A stretch of DNA of 64,000 nt from Wuchereria bancrofti (taxonomy: Eukaryota; Nematoda; Chromadorea; Rhabditida; Onchocercidae), in contig SSBO01000001.1 of the NCBI GenBank assembly GCA_005281725.1, positions 1,658,399-1,722,398 on the forward strand. Direction: 5' to 3'. Each line of letters begins with the position of its first letter. Positions within the stretch are counted from its first letter, which is position 1. Shown here piece after piece: positions 33,234-47,143 of the stretch. The position numbers were made by a program, and so were the translations under genes. A model generated the notes under the pieces. It saw nothing but the letters and a program-made list of their open reading frames with translations. It was not told the DNA's origin and did not search any database.

Positions 33234-35233
33234 TAATAAATGAATGAAAAAAATTTAATAAATACTACTTTTTCTGTTTTGTTTTGTAAAAGAATTCAAT
33301 TTCAACATTTCAAGAAAAAAAAATTAGTATCAAAAATTTTTAATATTGCCATTTGTCGTATAAAAAGTTAAAATCATAGATATTTTCAAATATTTACTTT
33401 TTATTTCTCCAACACACACACTCTCAGGTAAAAAAGTTTTCGGAAAAAAAGCACAGAAGAAAGTGGTTTTTTGGTTTTGTAGAAAAAAGAACAATCCAAG
33501 CTTGTTGCACATTTTTAAAAATTAATGGCTACGTGCTATGAATTATGATAAAGCTATCAATATGATAACATAAACAATCATAAATTTTTTGGAAAGATCA
33601 GGCAAAAAAAAGAAAGAGAAATTGTTAAAAATTTTATTTCATCGAGATTTTCTTTTCCCTAATTTTTCCATTAATAATTCGCCAGTATTATCAATTATTG
33701 ATGAAAAATTTAATTAATTCTATTAATCTCATAGAATGAAATTTCTATGATCACAGGCAATGTAAAATTGTGAAAATGGAAATCTTTTATAATAAAAGTA
33801 TCAAATAATGCTAATAATAATAATTTGAATCGTAATTTTTCCTAATTTAACTTTTTTTCCCTCTTTCTATCTTATTGGAAATTTATCAAATTACATTTGA
33901 TAGAAATATGTTTTAATTATATTTGCACACATATATTTACTACTATATGATATGATATTTTCAAAATGAATTTAACCCTGAATTTATCACTTATCACTGT
34001 TTTCTTTCACATAATAAATGGTATAAAATGGTTTCATCTTTTTTTTTCTTATACAACAAAAGGAAAAGAGAGAGAGGGAGAGACGGAGAGACAAAAGATG
34101 TTCATTTTTGTTGAAGTAAATTATCATCATCCATTCGTTTTACAAATTTTTTGAAAATGACAAAGAATTTGTTGGCAGTTTTTTTTTTTTTTTCAACAAA
34201 TGACTGGTAGAAACTAAAATGATGAAATATGCGATTGAAATATTTTTTGTCTTTTGTTTTTCATAAACTTTAGGATAACTTTTTTTTTTTTACTTTTTAA
34301 ATACGCTGAACGATTTAAATCTAAAACAATGGACGGCAATGATAATAAATATTTTATCAAAAATTAAATAATTATCATTTTTATTTCCATTTGCGCATTA
34401 TTTCCTCTTCCGCTTCTTCTCCATCAAATCATATATTGATGTGACGAATAACACGACAAACTAACACCTGCTAATTTGATGATTTATATTGAATGACACA
34501 TCTTTTCTGATGTTATAATATATGACAGCTGGTGTCCTAGAAATGTTATACAAAGATTAAAAAAAAAAAAAGAACGAAAAAATCTATAAATTGAATTATT
34601 TCTCGGAAATTATCATCCCATCAATTTGAAATATTATATGCAAATCATTTATTTTATTGAAGAAAATATTATATGAATTTTCTTTAGAAAAAAAAGAAAA
34701 TTAATTATTTCCTTTTCTTTTTCTTTTTGTTAAACAATATTTATCGTTTTTTAAATTCCAAATTATGTGGTATGAATTAAATAGTAATGCTTGCTATTTA
34801 TTACAAATTCCCTGTTAATTCATTTTAATTCTTGATGACAAATCTTGATGACATCACGGTAATATGCATACATCAATGTAGAAAATATTGAAATTCTTGT
34901 TCTCTTAAATCAAATATTTTAAGTAAATAGTTAAAATTAACTGGTAATTTAGCAAATAATTCATTCATTGATTCCTTTACTTCTCATTTTGTTAATGTTT
35001 ATTTGTTCATTTAATTCATTTAAAATTGTATAGCGCTGAAGAAAGATGGAAAATAGGTATTATTAAAAGTGTTATGAATGAATTTATTAAGTAAATATTA
35101 TTTGAAATATTTATGTCGTTCATCATTTTTGTAAATTTATTATTGCATTTTTCTTTTTTTTTTCTCTCAAGTTCGTTCTTCCTCCTTTTTTTTCATCTCT
35201 CTCTCTCTTTCTTCCTTAAATTATTTCGAAACG

Positions 35234-35968
35234 ATGATTGCCGAGAAAAAGAATGATGGCACATCATCTTACCATCAATTTCGAGCACACCATCAGGGAG
35301 AAGAGGTCACGTGTACCCGTGATACTGATCATATTAACAGGTCGAGGTAGTTCCTAGCACTGAGGACATTAATGAGTCACTAAAGATGGATCCGTTTCAA
35401 AACTAAAATACACATTAATTTGCTTCCTCTTTAATTCTTTCCATTCATTTTAAAATATCTCTGAATTAACATGCAAATTGTGCCAGTGATAACAGTAGAT
35501 AGTAAAGAGATGATATGAAGACTCAGTTATTATCAAACTTGAAATATCATTCTCGTCATTTGTTAATTTATCATAGCTACGATGTTAATATCATTTTTTT
35601 AAAGTCATTGTTGATATTATAATTGTCATTTATTACCCCTATCGTCATTATTATCATTATTGTTATCATTATCATTTATATCATAATCATTATTGCTGAA
35701 ATTTTAATCTAGAATTATCTTCAAAAAAAAAAAAATTTTTTTTTCCAAAGTTGTTCATTTTTCTTCAGCTTAATCTTACGGTAACTTTTTTTTTTTTTTT
35801 AAATTTTACAAGGCGCTGAGTTAGTGTAGTATGCATTGTTCTTTTCTTTGTTGATTTTGATTTAATTTAAAAAAAAAAATTATCAAATTTTGCAATCAAA
35901 TCTCGTTTAGATGCATGGATGTTGGCACGGAAAGACACTATGGCATAAACTGGACAACTTCCCTCTAA
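35234..35968 (+). CDS. Candidate two-exon orphan ORF (54 residues)
   Basis: An ATG at 35234 opens 35 codons plus two bases to a donor AACAG|gtcgag at 35340. The acceptor CTCGTTTAG at 35910 resumes in the same phase for 18 codons and stops at TAA 35966-35968. The predicted peptide is mixed, charged and has two cysteines. Both pieces are clearly richer in G+C than the AT-rich DNA around them, and the splice signals and phases fit. I recognise no family. The frame is also open upstream of the ATG, so these could be internal or last exons of a longer gene. A third G+C-richer block follows at 35990-36060. Both pieces may instead be regulatory DNA. Confidence 0.25.
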
Positions 35969-36437
35969 TATAATATAATAATACCTCGAAATGGTGACCT
36001 TCGTACTTGTCCCCGCTTCTCGATAAACGACCTACAACAGCTGCAGAAGGTACTACATTAGACTACAATGCTCCTCTTAACAATCAATCAATAATTGCAT
36101 TTTTAAACAAAGTATACTTTATTCTATCCTAAAATACTACTTGAATTATTTTTAAATTAATCGTTCATTCGTTAAACTAAGATTAATTTTTCTAATTTCT
36201 TTAACTTATCAAAATATATTTCAATCTGATTTCCTCCTATCAAAATTTTTTCAAAATTTATCTTAGATTGTTTTAAGTATTCTTCTCGAGTTTAAGCAAC
36301 ACTTCAAATATAGTTATAGCTATTATATGCTAAAATAATTTATCACTGATTCTCTTTGAATTAAGTAGATTTTGTATAATTGATAATGAGCACACTGTCA
36401 TCGACAAATGCATCTAAATAATCTTATCCTTAACTTT

Positions 36438-36450
36438 TAACCTTTAACCT
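36438..36450 (-). promoter_or_regulatory. DR1-type nuclear-receptor element
   Basis: The - strand reads AGGTTAAAGGTTA: two AGGTTA half-sites, one base apart. The DR1 layout is bound by HNF4- and RXR-type receptors; AGGTTA is a weaker variant of AGGTCA. Binding is inferred. Confidence 0.3.
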
Positions 36451-38417
36451 TTGTTCATTTTACCAGTCATTAAATTTTTCGTATCATATAGTTTATTATC
36501 AACCAATAAAAAAAAGATGACAACTGCTTGAAGATCGATATTTTATTACAATCTTTCTTTTTTATTAGTCGGTTTTTTTTCTTAAATTGAAATGTTTCAA
36601 ATAAAAATTACTGTAAAATTTCCAGAAAATTTCCAGAAAACAAAAACTTTTCTTCTATACTCTACTCGCAGTATTGATTTTTGTTTCTAAAAGTTTAAAT
36701 TGAAGTAGCAATCTTTCAAATGTAATTTCTTTTCCTTCATTTTTTTCGTTCACTTTTTTCCTTCTTTTTTTGCACTAAACAAAACTCAATTCATAGTTGC
36801 TAATAAAGCACAGGAAATATGATTTTATCCAGAAATGTGATAAGATAAGAGACATTTATCATCATTCTCTACTGCATACAATGTATCATACATACACACA
36901 CACACACACTTTTAAAATGTCAAAATTTGAAAAGTTATTTTCAAAAAAAAAAAGAAATATATTGTTGGAAAAAATTGCTCACTTTGAGGAAAAAATTCCT
37001 CATTTTCTGTCTTTTTCTGATCAAAATAACAAAATCGCATTTATCATTTTTAACTTCTTTGATGCAAAATGTCCAAATTAATTTAATTATCATTCATATC
37101 AAATTCCTATATTTTATTATTCAAAACTAACCTAATTTCTTTTTCTTAAAAAAAATTTGCTGATTATGAAATCGGCGATTTTTTTTTTTGTAAATATTTA
37201 GAATGTTCTTATAAAAATAAAAACAAAAATTTTGATCTTTCAGTTAACTTATCAAATCAAACTGCAACTTTGAAAATTTTGTATGCAAATGGTATATTTC
37301 TTAATTGTTTTGTGAGTAATACAACTTAGAATAATGTGAGAAGTATAAAATTTTAATTCAATTCATACTTTTCAATTGATACTTGAGATGTTCAATGATA
37401 ATGCTTTAGAAGTATTCGTTGTGATGGTCAGTGATTAGTGGTCAGTTATATTTGATAATATATTTAAGAATATATTTTAATATGTTATTCCAGTAAGATG
37501 AAAACTAGCAGTGTTATTGTAATTGACAATTAATTAACAATGCGAGATGATCGTTATCGATCTTCTTCATTTATCAAATTCAAAAACAAATTTTGTCCTC
37601 GTTCGCATTGATCGTAACCGGAAAAGGAGTAAAAATTTTATTTCCACTTCAAAAATTTTCATTTACTGTGATATTTCAATCATAAACATGCTACTACAAT
37701 TACACTACGGAAGTTTTAGTTCCGAAATTTGTTTATATTTTAGTATTTGAACAAATTAATTACCATGATCATTTGTGTAAAGAAATATAAAATGAACTAG
37801 GTAAATTAAAAAATCTTTTTGAAACAATTTAGAAATTATTTTATTTTGAAATCTTAATACAACTTCTCATTTTAATTCCAATTCCATTTCAACACTTTGA
37901 TTTTACTTTTTCAAGTATCATTATTACTTAAATAACTGTCACTTACTTAAAAATAGAAAATTTAATTTAAATTTGATCACATCATTTTCATTAATTGATC
38001 AATAAGCAAACATATCCATGCAGGCAGTCACTATTTATTCTTATTTATTATCTTTCATTTTTGCAAAGATACACTTTCTGCCAATAACTTTAGAACAAAT
38101 ACTTTAAAGCAAACATTTCCATTGTACATAAATTAAAATTTACAAATGCTATTCATTTATACTAGAATTGAAAAATTAACTATAAATAAATGTCAATTTT
38201 ACATTTTCATATATTTATATACAGCACAGTAATTTCAATCAACAGGTCATTCCGTTCTTCAGGATGTCGCTTGTTCTGTTGTCACAACGTTGTCACAGTG
38301 ACACCACACACAATTCAAATCCTCCTCCACTTTTACATTGACAATTGCTGAATTGCACTGCAGAAATATTTATTTACGAATTTTCCGCTTACACATTTCA
38401 CAGACAGCTAGACTAAT

Positions 38418-38461
38418 ACACACATACACACACATACACACACACACACACACACACATAC
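38418..38461. repeat. (CA)n microsatellite with CATA steps
   Basis: CA dinucleotides with occasional TA over about 44 bp. Confidence 0.85.
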
Positions 38462-38803
38462 ATATATACAAATAAGTGAACCAACAAACATGACGACTGA
38501 TCATCAAACAGACATTTAAATAAGCATTAGGCATATATGCCAGATAGAAACATTTCAGTCGTTTAAATAAATGAAATTTAATAACGATAGCAATAGTGAG
38601 AATAAAAAGAGGCAAAAAGAAAATAAACAATAACAATAGCTAAGTATTATTATTATTACTACAACAACAATTATTACTAACTAATAATTAGTATCATTGC
38701 TACTGCAACTTCAAGCATAAAATGTCAATTGAAATATGATAGAATTTGAAAGAGAGTAAAAGAAAAAGCTAAAGAAAGAAAATGAAAGATTTAAAATAGT
38801 ATT

Positions 38804-38949
38804 TGGTTGGTTGGTTGGTTGCATTACTAAAAGTATTACTACTATTATTACTATTACTACTACTACTGTTACTGCTACTACTGCTACTACTACTACTATT
38901 ACTGCTACTACTGCTACTACTACTACTACTGCTACTACTGCTGCTGCTT
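38804..38949. repeat. (GGTT)n followed by long (ACT/GCT) triplet array
   Basis: Four GGTT units (38804-38820) are followed, after about a dozen bases, by roughly 39 ACT-type triplets with GCT and ATT variants (38833-38949). Reading frames through it give poly-Leu or poly-Thr and have no other support as genes. Confidence 0.85.
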
Positions 38950-39391
38950 ACTTCTCATTGTCGCCTGTCCCCTTCACTTCGTCAACGTCGTCCACTCCTC
39001 CTCTCTCATTTCAACATCCGTTCATCTCATCCGTCCACTCGTCCACTTCATCTCATCTCAACCAACCAACTATCCCACCCACTCATTTAACAAATCACCG
39101 CCATACACAACGATGAATGCACAATTGTCGGTGTGATTATGTTGTGTATTTCTCCCTAAACATTATTTAAATCTATTCTTTCAGAAATTCAATTTGTTTT
39201 AATGTGCACAATTTATACTATCACTCTTTATTGATTTATATAACTTTAAATAATGTAATATGCAAATTTTTTTTTCTATACATTAGAGAATTGAATTTAA
39301 TTGCGCCTTCTTTTCTTCTCATCTTCATATTGTTAGCTAAAATTATTGATCATTGAGGCTTAGAAATGTATACATTTTAACAACTCCTTCA

Positions 39392-39404
39392 TGACCTCTG
39401 ACCT
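39392..39404 (-). promoter_or_regulatory. Perfect DR1 nuclear-receptor element
   Basis: The - strand reads AGGTCAGAGGTCA, two consensus AGGTCA half-sites separated by one base. This matches the textbook HNF4/RXR DR1 site exactly. It is the best of four DR1-type elements upstream of lit-1. Confidence 0.45.
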
Positions 39405-39814
39405 ATGATAAAGTAGTTTATTTGGAAAAATGACATTATATTCACATTCTTTGTCTCATTTTTTGTTTTTGCATGTTAATGAAACTAGAAATGCCCTATA
39501 ACTTAGACTAGAATTGATATTTCGTTGAAGTAATCTATTTTCTCTAGTTTGTTTACATCATTAGAAGGTATGAGAAATACCTGCAATAGTTTCATCTAAT
39601 TAGCTCCTATCGAAGATTCTGGAATCTTTGTTGTGTTTTTAGTATTTCTAATAGAGAAAAATTTAAAGAGAGAAAAAGAGAGAGAAAAAAAAAGAAAAAA
39701 ACTGGACTTATTTAACAAATTATATATGAAAGGACGTGATAGTACTGGTTTTCTGCCTTTCGCAATATTAATTAGTTCCCATAGCAGCGATAGCGAAATG
39801 TATTGCTGTTTAAG

Positions 39815-39894
39815 TCACTGATATCAGTGATTATGCATGCGCATCTTAGCAGTACTATCAGCTTATCAGTTCATGCTAGCAGTGCTAACTGATA
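39815..39894. promoter_or_regulatory. Cluster of palindromes
   Basis: TCACTGATATCAGTGA (39815-39830) is a perfect 16-bp palindrome. It is followed by ATGCATGC and ATGCGCAT palindromes, then an 8-bp inverted repeat TATCAGTT / AACTGATA (39864-39871 and 39887-39894) around GCTAGC. No coding frame is involved. It could be a transcription-factor cluster or a structured RNA. Confidence 0.4.
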
Positions 39895-40708
39895 TTTTTC
39901 CAGAAAACTTTTGTGGACAAATATTATTTTTTACTCAGTTTTTTATATTGTCATTTAAGACATAGTGCTATCCTATGATAAGCTGATAAAATGGTTATCA
40001 TATAAGGTAATTGCTAAGTGCTTACAGTTTATTATGTATAATAAGTATTAGAAAGAGGGAAAATGTCATCATTGTCACTTGTTGTCGCATTGCATTAAAA
40101 TGGGCTATAGCAGAGTTAAAGCTACATTGCACTTGCATATGTTTAGGAAATTGATAGCATTTATCATTCATTCTTCAACAATGCTTATTTATACTAAAAC
40201 TGATATATAACTCTTGGGAAATATTTCTAGAAAATATATTATATTTTTAAAGACTCAAAAGGGAAGGAGAGAGAGAGAGCGAGAGAGAGAAAGAGAAAGA
40301 AAAAAATCAAAAAAAACCAGAAATAAAAATCTTAAGAATGTTAGTTGAATAATTTTACCATATATAATAAACATTTAAAAAGAATGTAAGTATTTTAAAT
40401 TGGAAAAGTAAAAATCTTACGAATTTTTTGGCGATTAGTGAAAGATAAGTTTAATGTATCTGTGATTATTTCAATTATTATCATAATAATACCGAGTGGA
40501 TTAGAGAGGCGAACTTAACTTTTCAACATTTTTCTCACTTTATCACTAATTATCTCTTATAATATTATATTTTTGTAAAATACATTTCCATTCAATATTA
40601 GCCATATGTTTAGAATTTTAAAAATTGCTGGATTACCTCTAAATTCCTCTATTTTGTTTTTTCTTTTTTACCACAAAATGTGATTAGTTTTAATTTTATT
40701 AGTTAGTT

Positions 40709-40860
40709 TATGTATGTGTGTGTGTATGTATATATATATTTATGTATGTGTGTGTATATGTATACGTATGTATGTGTGTATGTATATATATATATATGTT
40801 TGGTATGTATGTGTATGTATGTATGTATATGTATGGTATGTATGTGTGTTTGTTTGTATG
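40709..40860. repeat. TATG/TGTA/TA-rich microsatellite
   Basis: About 150 bp of TATG, TGTG and TA steps. Open frames through it encode Tyr/Val/Cys/Met runs that are artefacts. Confidence 0.85.
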
Positions 40861-41005
40861 TTATCATTCATTTCCTTTTTAAGCCGTATGTTTACAAAAC
40901 GAACTAAAAATCTATTTATAAAAGTATTCTTCTTCCAATATATTCTATCGCATTTATAAGAAAAGTGTTGTTTTTCTATACTGCAAAATAAAATTTTCAT
41001 TCTAT

Positions 41006-41031
41006 GTAAGTAAGTAAGTAAGTAAGTAAGT
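41006..41031. repeat. (GTAA)n microsatellite
   Basis: Six and a half GTAA units. On the + strand each step reads GTAAGT, the consensus 5' splice site. Confidence 0.85.
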
Positions 41032-44000
41032 TCATATAAGTGAATTTAGTTACTTTATCAATGTTAAAACTGATAAACGAAACTGTTTTAGTAAGTGATG
41101 TTATGAAATTTACTTGAAGAAATGATTATATTTTAGATAAATTCTTTCTGCCTCCACAATTTTCCAATCTTTGAGATTATTTTAGGTCTTTTTTCTTTAT
41201 ACTACCCCTGTTATTGCTTAAATTTTCGCTTTTTTTTTCAAAAATTGTATGAAGTTAAAATTTTTTTAGCTCAATTTCGATACCATAAATGTCTTTTTAA
41301 ATATGTTTCTTCTCATCGTGAAGTGAAATTTAAATAGCTTATTAGCATAAAAAATTTAACATTTCGAAATTCTTCTCATATGAATTATATAACGTAATAA
41401 ATATTTGTGTGAAAAATAATCATTAATTAAAATTTAACTTACATTTTAGCGAATGCTTAATTAATGAACATAAACAAAAAAAAAGAAAAAAAGAATAATT
41501 AATGAATGACTTTATGTATTTCTTTTGTACTAATTTGTTTTATGTTTAAATGATTCTTTCTTTCATTTTTGTTTCTTTTCTTTAAAAATTCCCTACTTTA
41601 ATTTCTTCCTTAAAAAATTTCCTTTCTATTTTTCATTCTATAGCAGTTGTTTTCAACAATTCCATCAATCCACTTCTGCTAGCTATTTTTTTTTTAGTAT
41701 TTGCTAAACAATGTTAATTGCTATTATAGATTATTTAGCATTAAAAAGAGCAAATTTTTAAAATGAAACTTTCTGCTTGTATTTTAAAGAACAAAATCAC
41801 TTTTTGAAATGATTTTTTTTATGGAAGGATCATTAATTTTCAGTTTCAATTTTTACTTTTACATCAAAGTACGTTAAAATTTAAGGATTTTTATGTCTAA
41901 AAATTATTTTGTTACGCTTTTTTATAATTGCTTTCACTTTATCAGTAATTTTGAAATTCGAAAATTTTTTAGATTTTTTGTTCAAATTTTCAAAAAACAC
42001 TAGTTATTTTCAATGTGTTAAAAGAATTTTCGGAATTATTAGACTTGAAGGATTTGGTTTTCAAAAATGTTTTGTGCTTATCATTTTTTTCACTTCAATA
42101 GTTGATCCATTGATATTTTGACAGTTTCAAAGTTTTAATCAGCTCGTTATCAAGATTATCATGATTAATAAGCAATAACTAACGATAGAATGATGCTCAT
42201 ATTCAGTGAATTAATAATGATGTGATTGATTACTGATCTCATCATGATGAAAAACTTGCAGTGAACCTTATCACTCCTTTATCATTCCTGATATTTCTCT
42301 TTAGGTATAGAATTTGTAAGAAATGAATGAATTTCTCCAAGGATTAACAATAATATAAAACTGATTAATTTCAAATTCAAATTGTATTTCATAATAAAAT
42401 TCAACTTTCTTTTTCATCTTAAATTTTTAGAAATTTCATAACCAAAAATTTAACTTATTCTATAACTGATAAGAATATATGCTATTATTCAATCAGTCTA
42501 AATATACCATCCTTATTGATATTGTACATTTGCGCATTTTTGTTATTGTGCGCATCTTTTTATCTCACTTTATAACTTCTCACAAATTATAATAATGAAG
42601 GGCGGATCATTTGATCGGCTTCTTTATGAAAGATTTATTACATTATTTTAGAAAGATTTAAAGTTTACTTTTTCGCATTTACCATTTCAATCATTGATTC
42701 AAACAAATGAATTGACGAAATTATTGATTTTCTCTAGCAAATTAATTTTGAGCTACTTTTTTTTCGTTGATTTTTTCGACCAATAGCATTAATGTAATCT
42801 GCTGCTAATTAAATTTAACTTCATTTTTCACTTTAATTTCAAGAAATTTTTATAATCCAGAATTTAACTTATAATTAACTTTTTAAGTATTTATTTTTTG
42901 TAAGCTTTTTAAATAATTGTTTTTAAAAGTTTATTGCTTTTGTTATCATATCTCACTGCTTATCACTATTGTACGATATCCAAATTATCATTTGGCAAGT
43001 TTTGTTATTGAATTGAATTGAAATTAATTTTCCAGCCGTGTATATTCTATTAGCTTAATTATATGTTTAATGAATGAATAATTAGGAAAGACTCTTCTTG
43101 TTCTATTCATTAACATAATTTTATTTCCAGGTAAGTAAGTACATATTAGCTAGTAGATAAGAGATATCGTCTAAGCTCATCTCAAATAATAAATTGATCA
43201 TTGCTTAAGGTAGACCACAAATATTTGTTTGCTTTTTCACTTCAACATTTTGCATATTTGATTCTTTTACTTTTTAATGATTAATGAATGAATTGAAAAT
43301 TTTTTGAAAATACTTCCTCTTGCTAATCCAATTTATTTAAAAATAAAAAAAATTTGATCATATTTTCTATTTGAGGATCAATTTTCGTTTTCTTTTTTTT
43401 TTCAAATCAAATTTATTCAAGTTCAGTCTAGAATAATTAATACATCAATGATTAATGGCAATCATGCAAGTATAGGTCAGTTAGACAATCAACCATATCA
43501 ATTTGCGTTTAAGATGATTTAAACTAGTCTATATAAATCTCATTTTTAATATGGTAAAATAAGTCTCACTCTTGATTATTGATTCAATAAAAAAAAAAGA
43601 TTTTATAGCTATTCTCAAAATTAATTATAGCTAGTTTAAATTACTTCATTTTTTTTTACACTAATAAACATATCTAATAGTATTCTGTTAGGTTAGTTTC
43701 TAAAATGAAACAAACAATTACTGTAATAATTACATCATAATGTTAAATTTCATTTAAAACAAGAAATTTTCACACTTCTAAAATGATCAAATTTCTTACT
43801 ATCCTACATGAATTGCTTCAAAATTTAGAATAGGAAAATCAATAATTTGAATGTTGAAATTTGAATATGTACTAAAAATGCATAAAATTGAATGATGAAA
43901 TAACTACTAAGTGATATTTGCTGCTATGAAAAAAGAAAATGTTTAAAAAAAAAAGTAAGTTATGCTTATTTACATTTGTAAAATAATGAACAATTTCTTA

Positions 44001-46477
44001 TTTCCATGAAAAAAAAGCGGAAAAAAAATTTTCAGTAGTTATTTCATAAATAAATTTCAATCTGTTTCTTTCCCGAACATTTCAATTTTTAGCCATCAAT
44101 ACCCGAAATAAATGGCAGTTTGATACCATTACAGCTGCTATTACAACCAATTTTTCTTAACGTCAATCGCTCATTGTAAAAAAGAAAATATCACTGATTT
44201 GAACAAAAATTTTGCAATTTTAACTACGAAACTTAAATGCTTAACGGTTATGAAAATGTTAAATCAGTGTGAAATTTCAAAAAAAAAAAAGTACTTGCTC
44301 AATAAAATTTTTTTTTCAATTTCACTAATTAATTTTCTTAGAAAAAAAGAACATTGATAATGTTAGTTTCTAATCTTAAATGTTTCTAAAATAAACTAAA
44401 ACAAATCTATAATTGCTATTATCATTAATTATTACACTTCTTTCACTAGCAAATCAGTTAATTACTTTTTCTATTAATGCTATCTTTTCCTGGCAATAAA
44501 TCTGTCATTTTTTTTAGTTAGTTAAATTAGTTATTAAAATGTATCTATTTCGTTTTTTTCTATAAAATTTTTTACAATAATAATAAGAATTGAAATTGAA
44601 ATTCTTAAATAGATAAATGAAAATATTTTAATGTATTGATAAATTTATATCATCAATTTAGAATGATTTCATGTGTAGTACCTATTTTATGCTAACTGAT
44701 TTGAAATCGTTTATCATGATAAGATTTTGTCATCCACTGATTAGTGAATATATTTTATGCACATATAAACGAGTTTTATTTAAATTTCTTTTCATTTTTT
44801 TCAGGTTATTTTATCAAAGATATCCTACCCATCCTATCCCATTAATCATTATCATTCGCCTTTCTATTTCTCTCCATTCAATTATCATAAATTTTTTTTT
44901 TCAGAATTGTTTTTCTTTTTCAATTGATATATCTCATTCTTATAATTTCATAAATCTTTTCTTAGTTCCATTCATTTCATTTATTCAAAAAAAATCGTAA
45001 TATGTTCCGTTTTTTTCCTTTTTTTTCTTCATTTTCACTATTTCTCTTTATTTTATTTCATCCTCTTATTTTATTCTCTTTCATTTTATTTTATTTGGTT
45101 TTTTTTTCCTCCTATATTTCATTTTATTGTTCTTTAACAATTCTAAATTATTCCTTTGATGTAAAGCTTATTTTAATAGGCGCTTTTGTCTCATCATTAT
45201 ATAATGGATTAAATATGGTAGAATAAGAATTGGTCACTCATATTGTTTACATCAACGTTTTATTACTTTAGAAATCAATTAAATTTTTTCCTTTTCTTTT
45301 TGAATGATTATTTATGATTATGTTTAATCTATCATAATATTATGTTACATATTTAAAAATAAAATGATACTAAATAATTTGGTATCATTTCATTATAATT
45401 TAAATAATCTGATAATATTGTAATTTTACTATGTTTACATAAAAGATCTCAAAATGTATACATAGCATGTACAATCAGTCTTCTTGTTTTTTCCAAAAAA
45501 ACAAAAAATAAAAGTATTTTCAGAAAAAAAAAAAACTGTAAAAATGCACAAATTTTAAAGCTTTTACGCAAAGTGACACGTTGCAGTATCGTAATGTGAT
45601 GTTTTTTTTTTTTTTTGATTTCTTCTTCTCTTCCACTTTTAGATGGAATTTTTGACAAACATTCGATTATCATTTTGAAAAAAGATCATTTTAAATGCAT
45701 ACAACTAAAAAATTTCTGGTTTTATTCACCTATACATGAATAATTGTTATCATTATCATTATCACATATCAATGGTTGTTCACAATAATATTTTTTGCTA
45801 AGTTGATTGTAAAAAAAGAATACATGAAGAAATATATTTAAAAAAGTATCTCTCTTTTTTCTCTTTCCTTTACCAATATGAAATGTTTCCTAAATAGAAA
45901 ATGAAAGTATAAAAATTTTATTTAAAAATAGATAAATAATCTGCTATTAGTATACGAACGAGTAATCTATTTACATATTTTCCTAGAAATATCCTTGCCT
46001 TAAAGCTTCCGTTAAACATACAATGTTGAGAAATATTTTTTTTTTTTGATCCAATTTTTTTAATTCACTAGAAATGCATAATATTTAGAATGAATTTCCT
46101 ATTATCTCTTCTATCTCATTCTTCAGTTCATCCTTATTTCTATCGAAACTTGTCATTTCTTTTTTTTTTTTTGTCTACTATCTTTTAAATGAAGTTATGA
46201 AGTTAGTTTTTTGTGAACTAATCAAAATTTATACTCAAAAATACATTTACTAATTGAGTATTAAATTTCTATGCTTGAAATCATAAACGAAAAATAACGA
46301 AGGCGTAAAATGAATGACACGCTGAAATGTCTTTTTGGTGACTAAAAAGGACATTAAACATTTTAAGCCTACAAATTCAGTACTTTTTTCTTTTTTTTTT
46401 TTTTATAACAAAGTTTTGTTACTATGAAAAGAGAATATGAATTACAGGTTTCTTTGTACTTTATGTCATCTAACCAT

Positions 46478-46511
46478 TCATCCATCCTTCTATCCATCCA
46501 TCCATCCATCT
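46478..46511. repeat. (CATC)n microsatellite
   Basis: Imperfect CATC units over about 34 bp. Confidence 0.75.
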
Positions 46512-47063
46512 ATTTGTACTGCTTCATTTTTCTTTTTTTCATTTCATAATTCATTTCTTTTCTATTAAATCTTTAACTAATGTTTTCTTTTTTTTCAGAG
46601 AAAAGGTAAGTTTTAAAATTCGGAAGGAAACTATAAAAGATGTACTATTATAAATTCATTAATAAATTTTTTCTCCATTTCACTTTTTAATCATTACAGT
46701 AACTGTGTGTGTGTGTATGAAATTTAACTTTTTGTAATAGTAATAGTAGTACTAGAAGTAATAGTAATTATGATAAAAAAGTGGTAGTATTAGTATTCAG
46801 TAATAGTATTAAGTATTAGCATTAATATTGAGTAATAGTATAAATTAATAGTTAGCATTAGCATTAGTAATAATAATAATATCTTTGAAATTAGCAACAA
46901 AAAAAAAAAAAAGTCTTCTGTCATCATTTTTGTCCATTTCACTCAATTGCAATTCAATGAATTAACTAATTGCGCTTCTAATTGTTTTCTCCCAAGCATA
47001 CCATTGCTAATATTCTTCTGATGCAATGTTCACTTTGCACTTCTTTCTCTTTTTTTTTTTTTT

Positions 47064-47143
47064 CAAAATAGCAAACATTGCTAGTATTACTCTTTTTTTT
47101 TTCTTGCAGAATAGCAAGCATTACTAGTATTACTTTCTTTTTG
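47064..47143. repeat. Imperfect tandem duplication of ~38 bp
   Basis: Two adjacent copies contain AATAGCAAACATTGCTAGTA and AATAGCAAGCATTACTAGTA, each followed by TTACT and a T-rich tract. It is a local duplication, not coding. Confidence 0.6.

Larger units (their letters stand above)
29831..35200. other. Upstream flank of the UBE3A gene, no gene seen
   Basis: It begins with the probable promoter side of the - strand UBE3A gene (A-tracts and a CA/GC-rich piece near 29940-29970), then AT-rich DNA. An ACGTGT-type repeat lies at 30381-30412 and a perfect hairpin at 33196-33233. I found no coding exon. Confidence 0.5.

Noticed and set aside
35306..35362. miRNA-like seeds (TACCCGTGA, GAGGTAG) resembling the miR-51 and let-7 families
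   Set aside because: No surrounding 60-70-base hairpin could be drawn; only a 5-bp stem TCACG/CGTGA is present.
35912..36060. Hormone-receptor (HRM)-like pattern in the frame reading HYGINWTTS and RTCP
   Set aside because: The resemblance covers only a few residues and an in-frame stop separates the halves.
38803..39116. Overlapping Leu-rich and Thr/Ser-rich open frames of about 95-100 codons
   Set aside because: They are the ACT/GCT triplet array read in two frames; there are no splice signals and no sequence resembling a protein outside the repeat.
44671..45226. Two consecutive Phe/Leu/Ile-rich frames that look like membrane proteins
   Set aside because: T-rich DNA always gives such hydrophobic frames; no splice sites or motifs support them.
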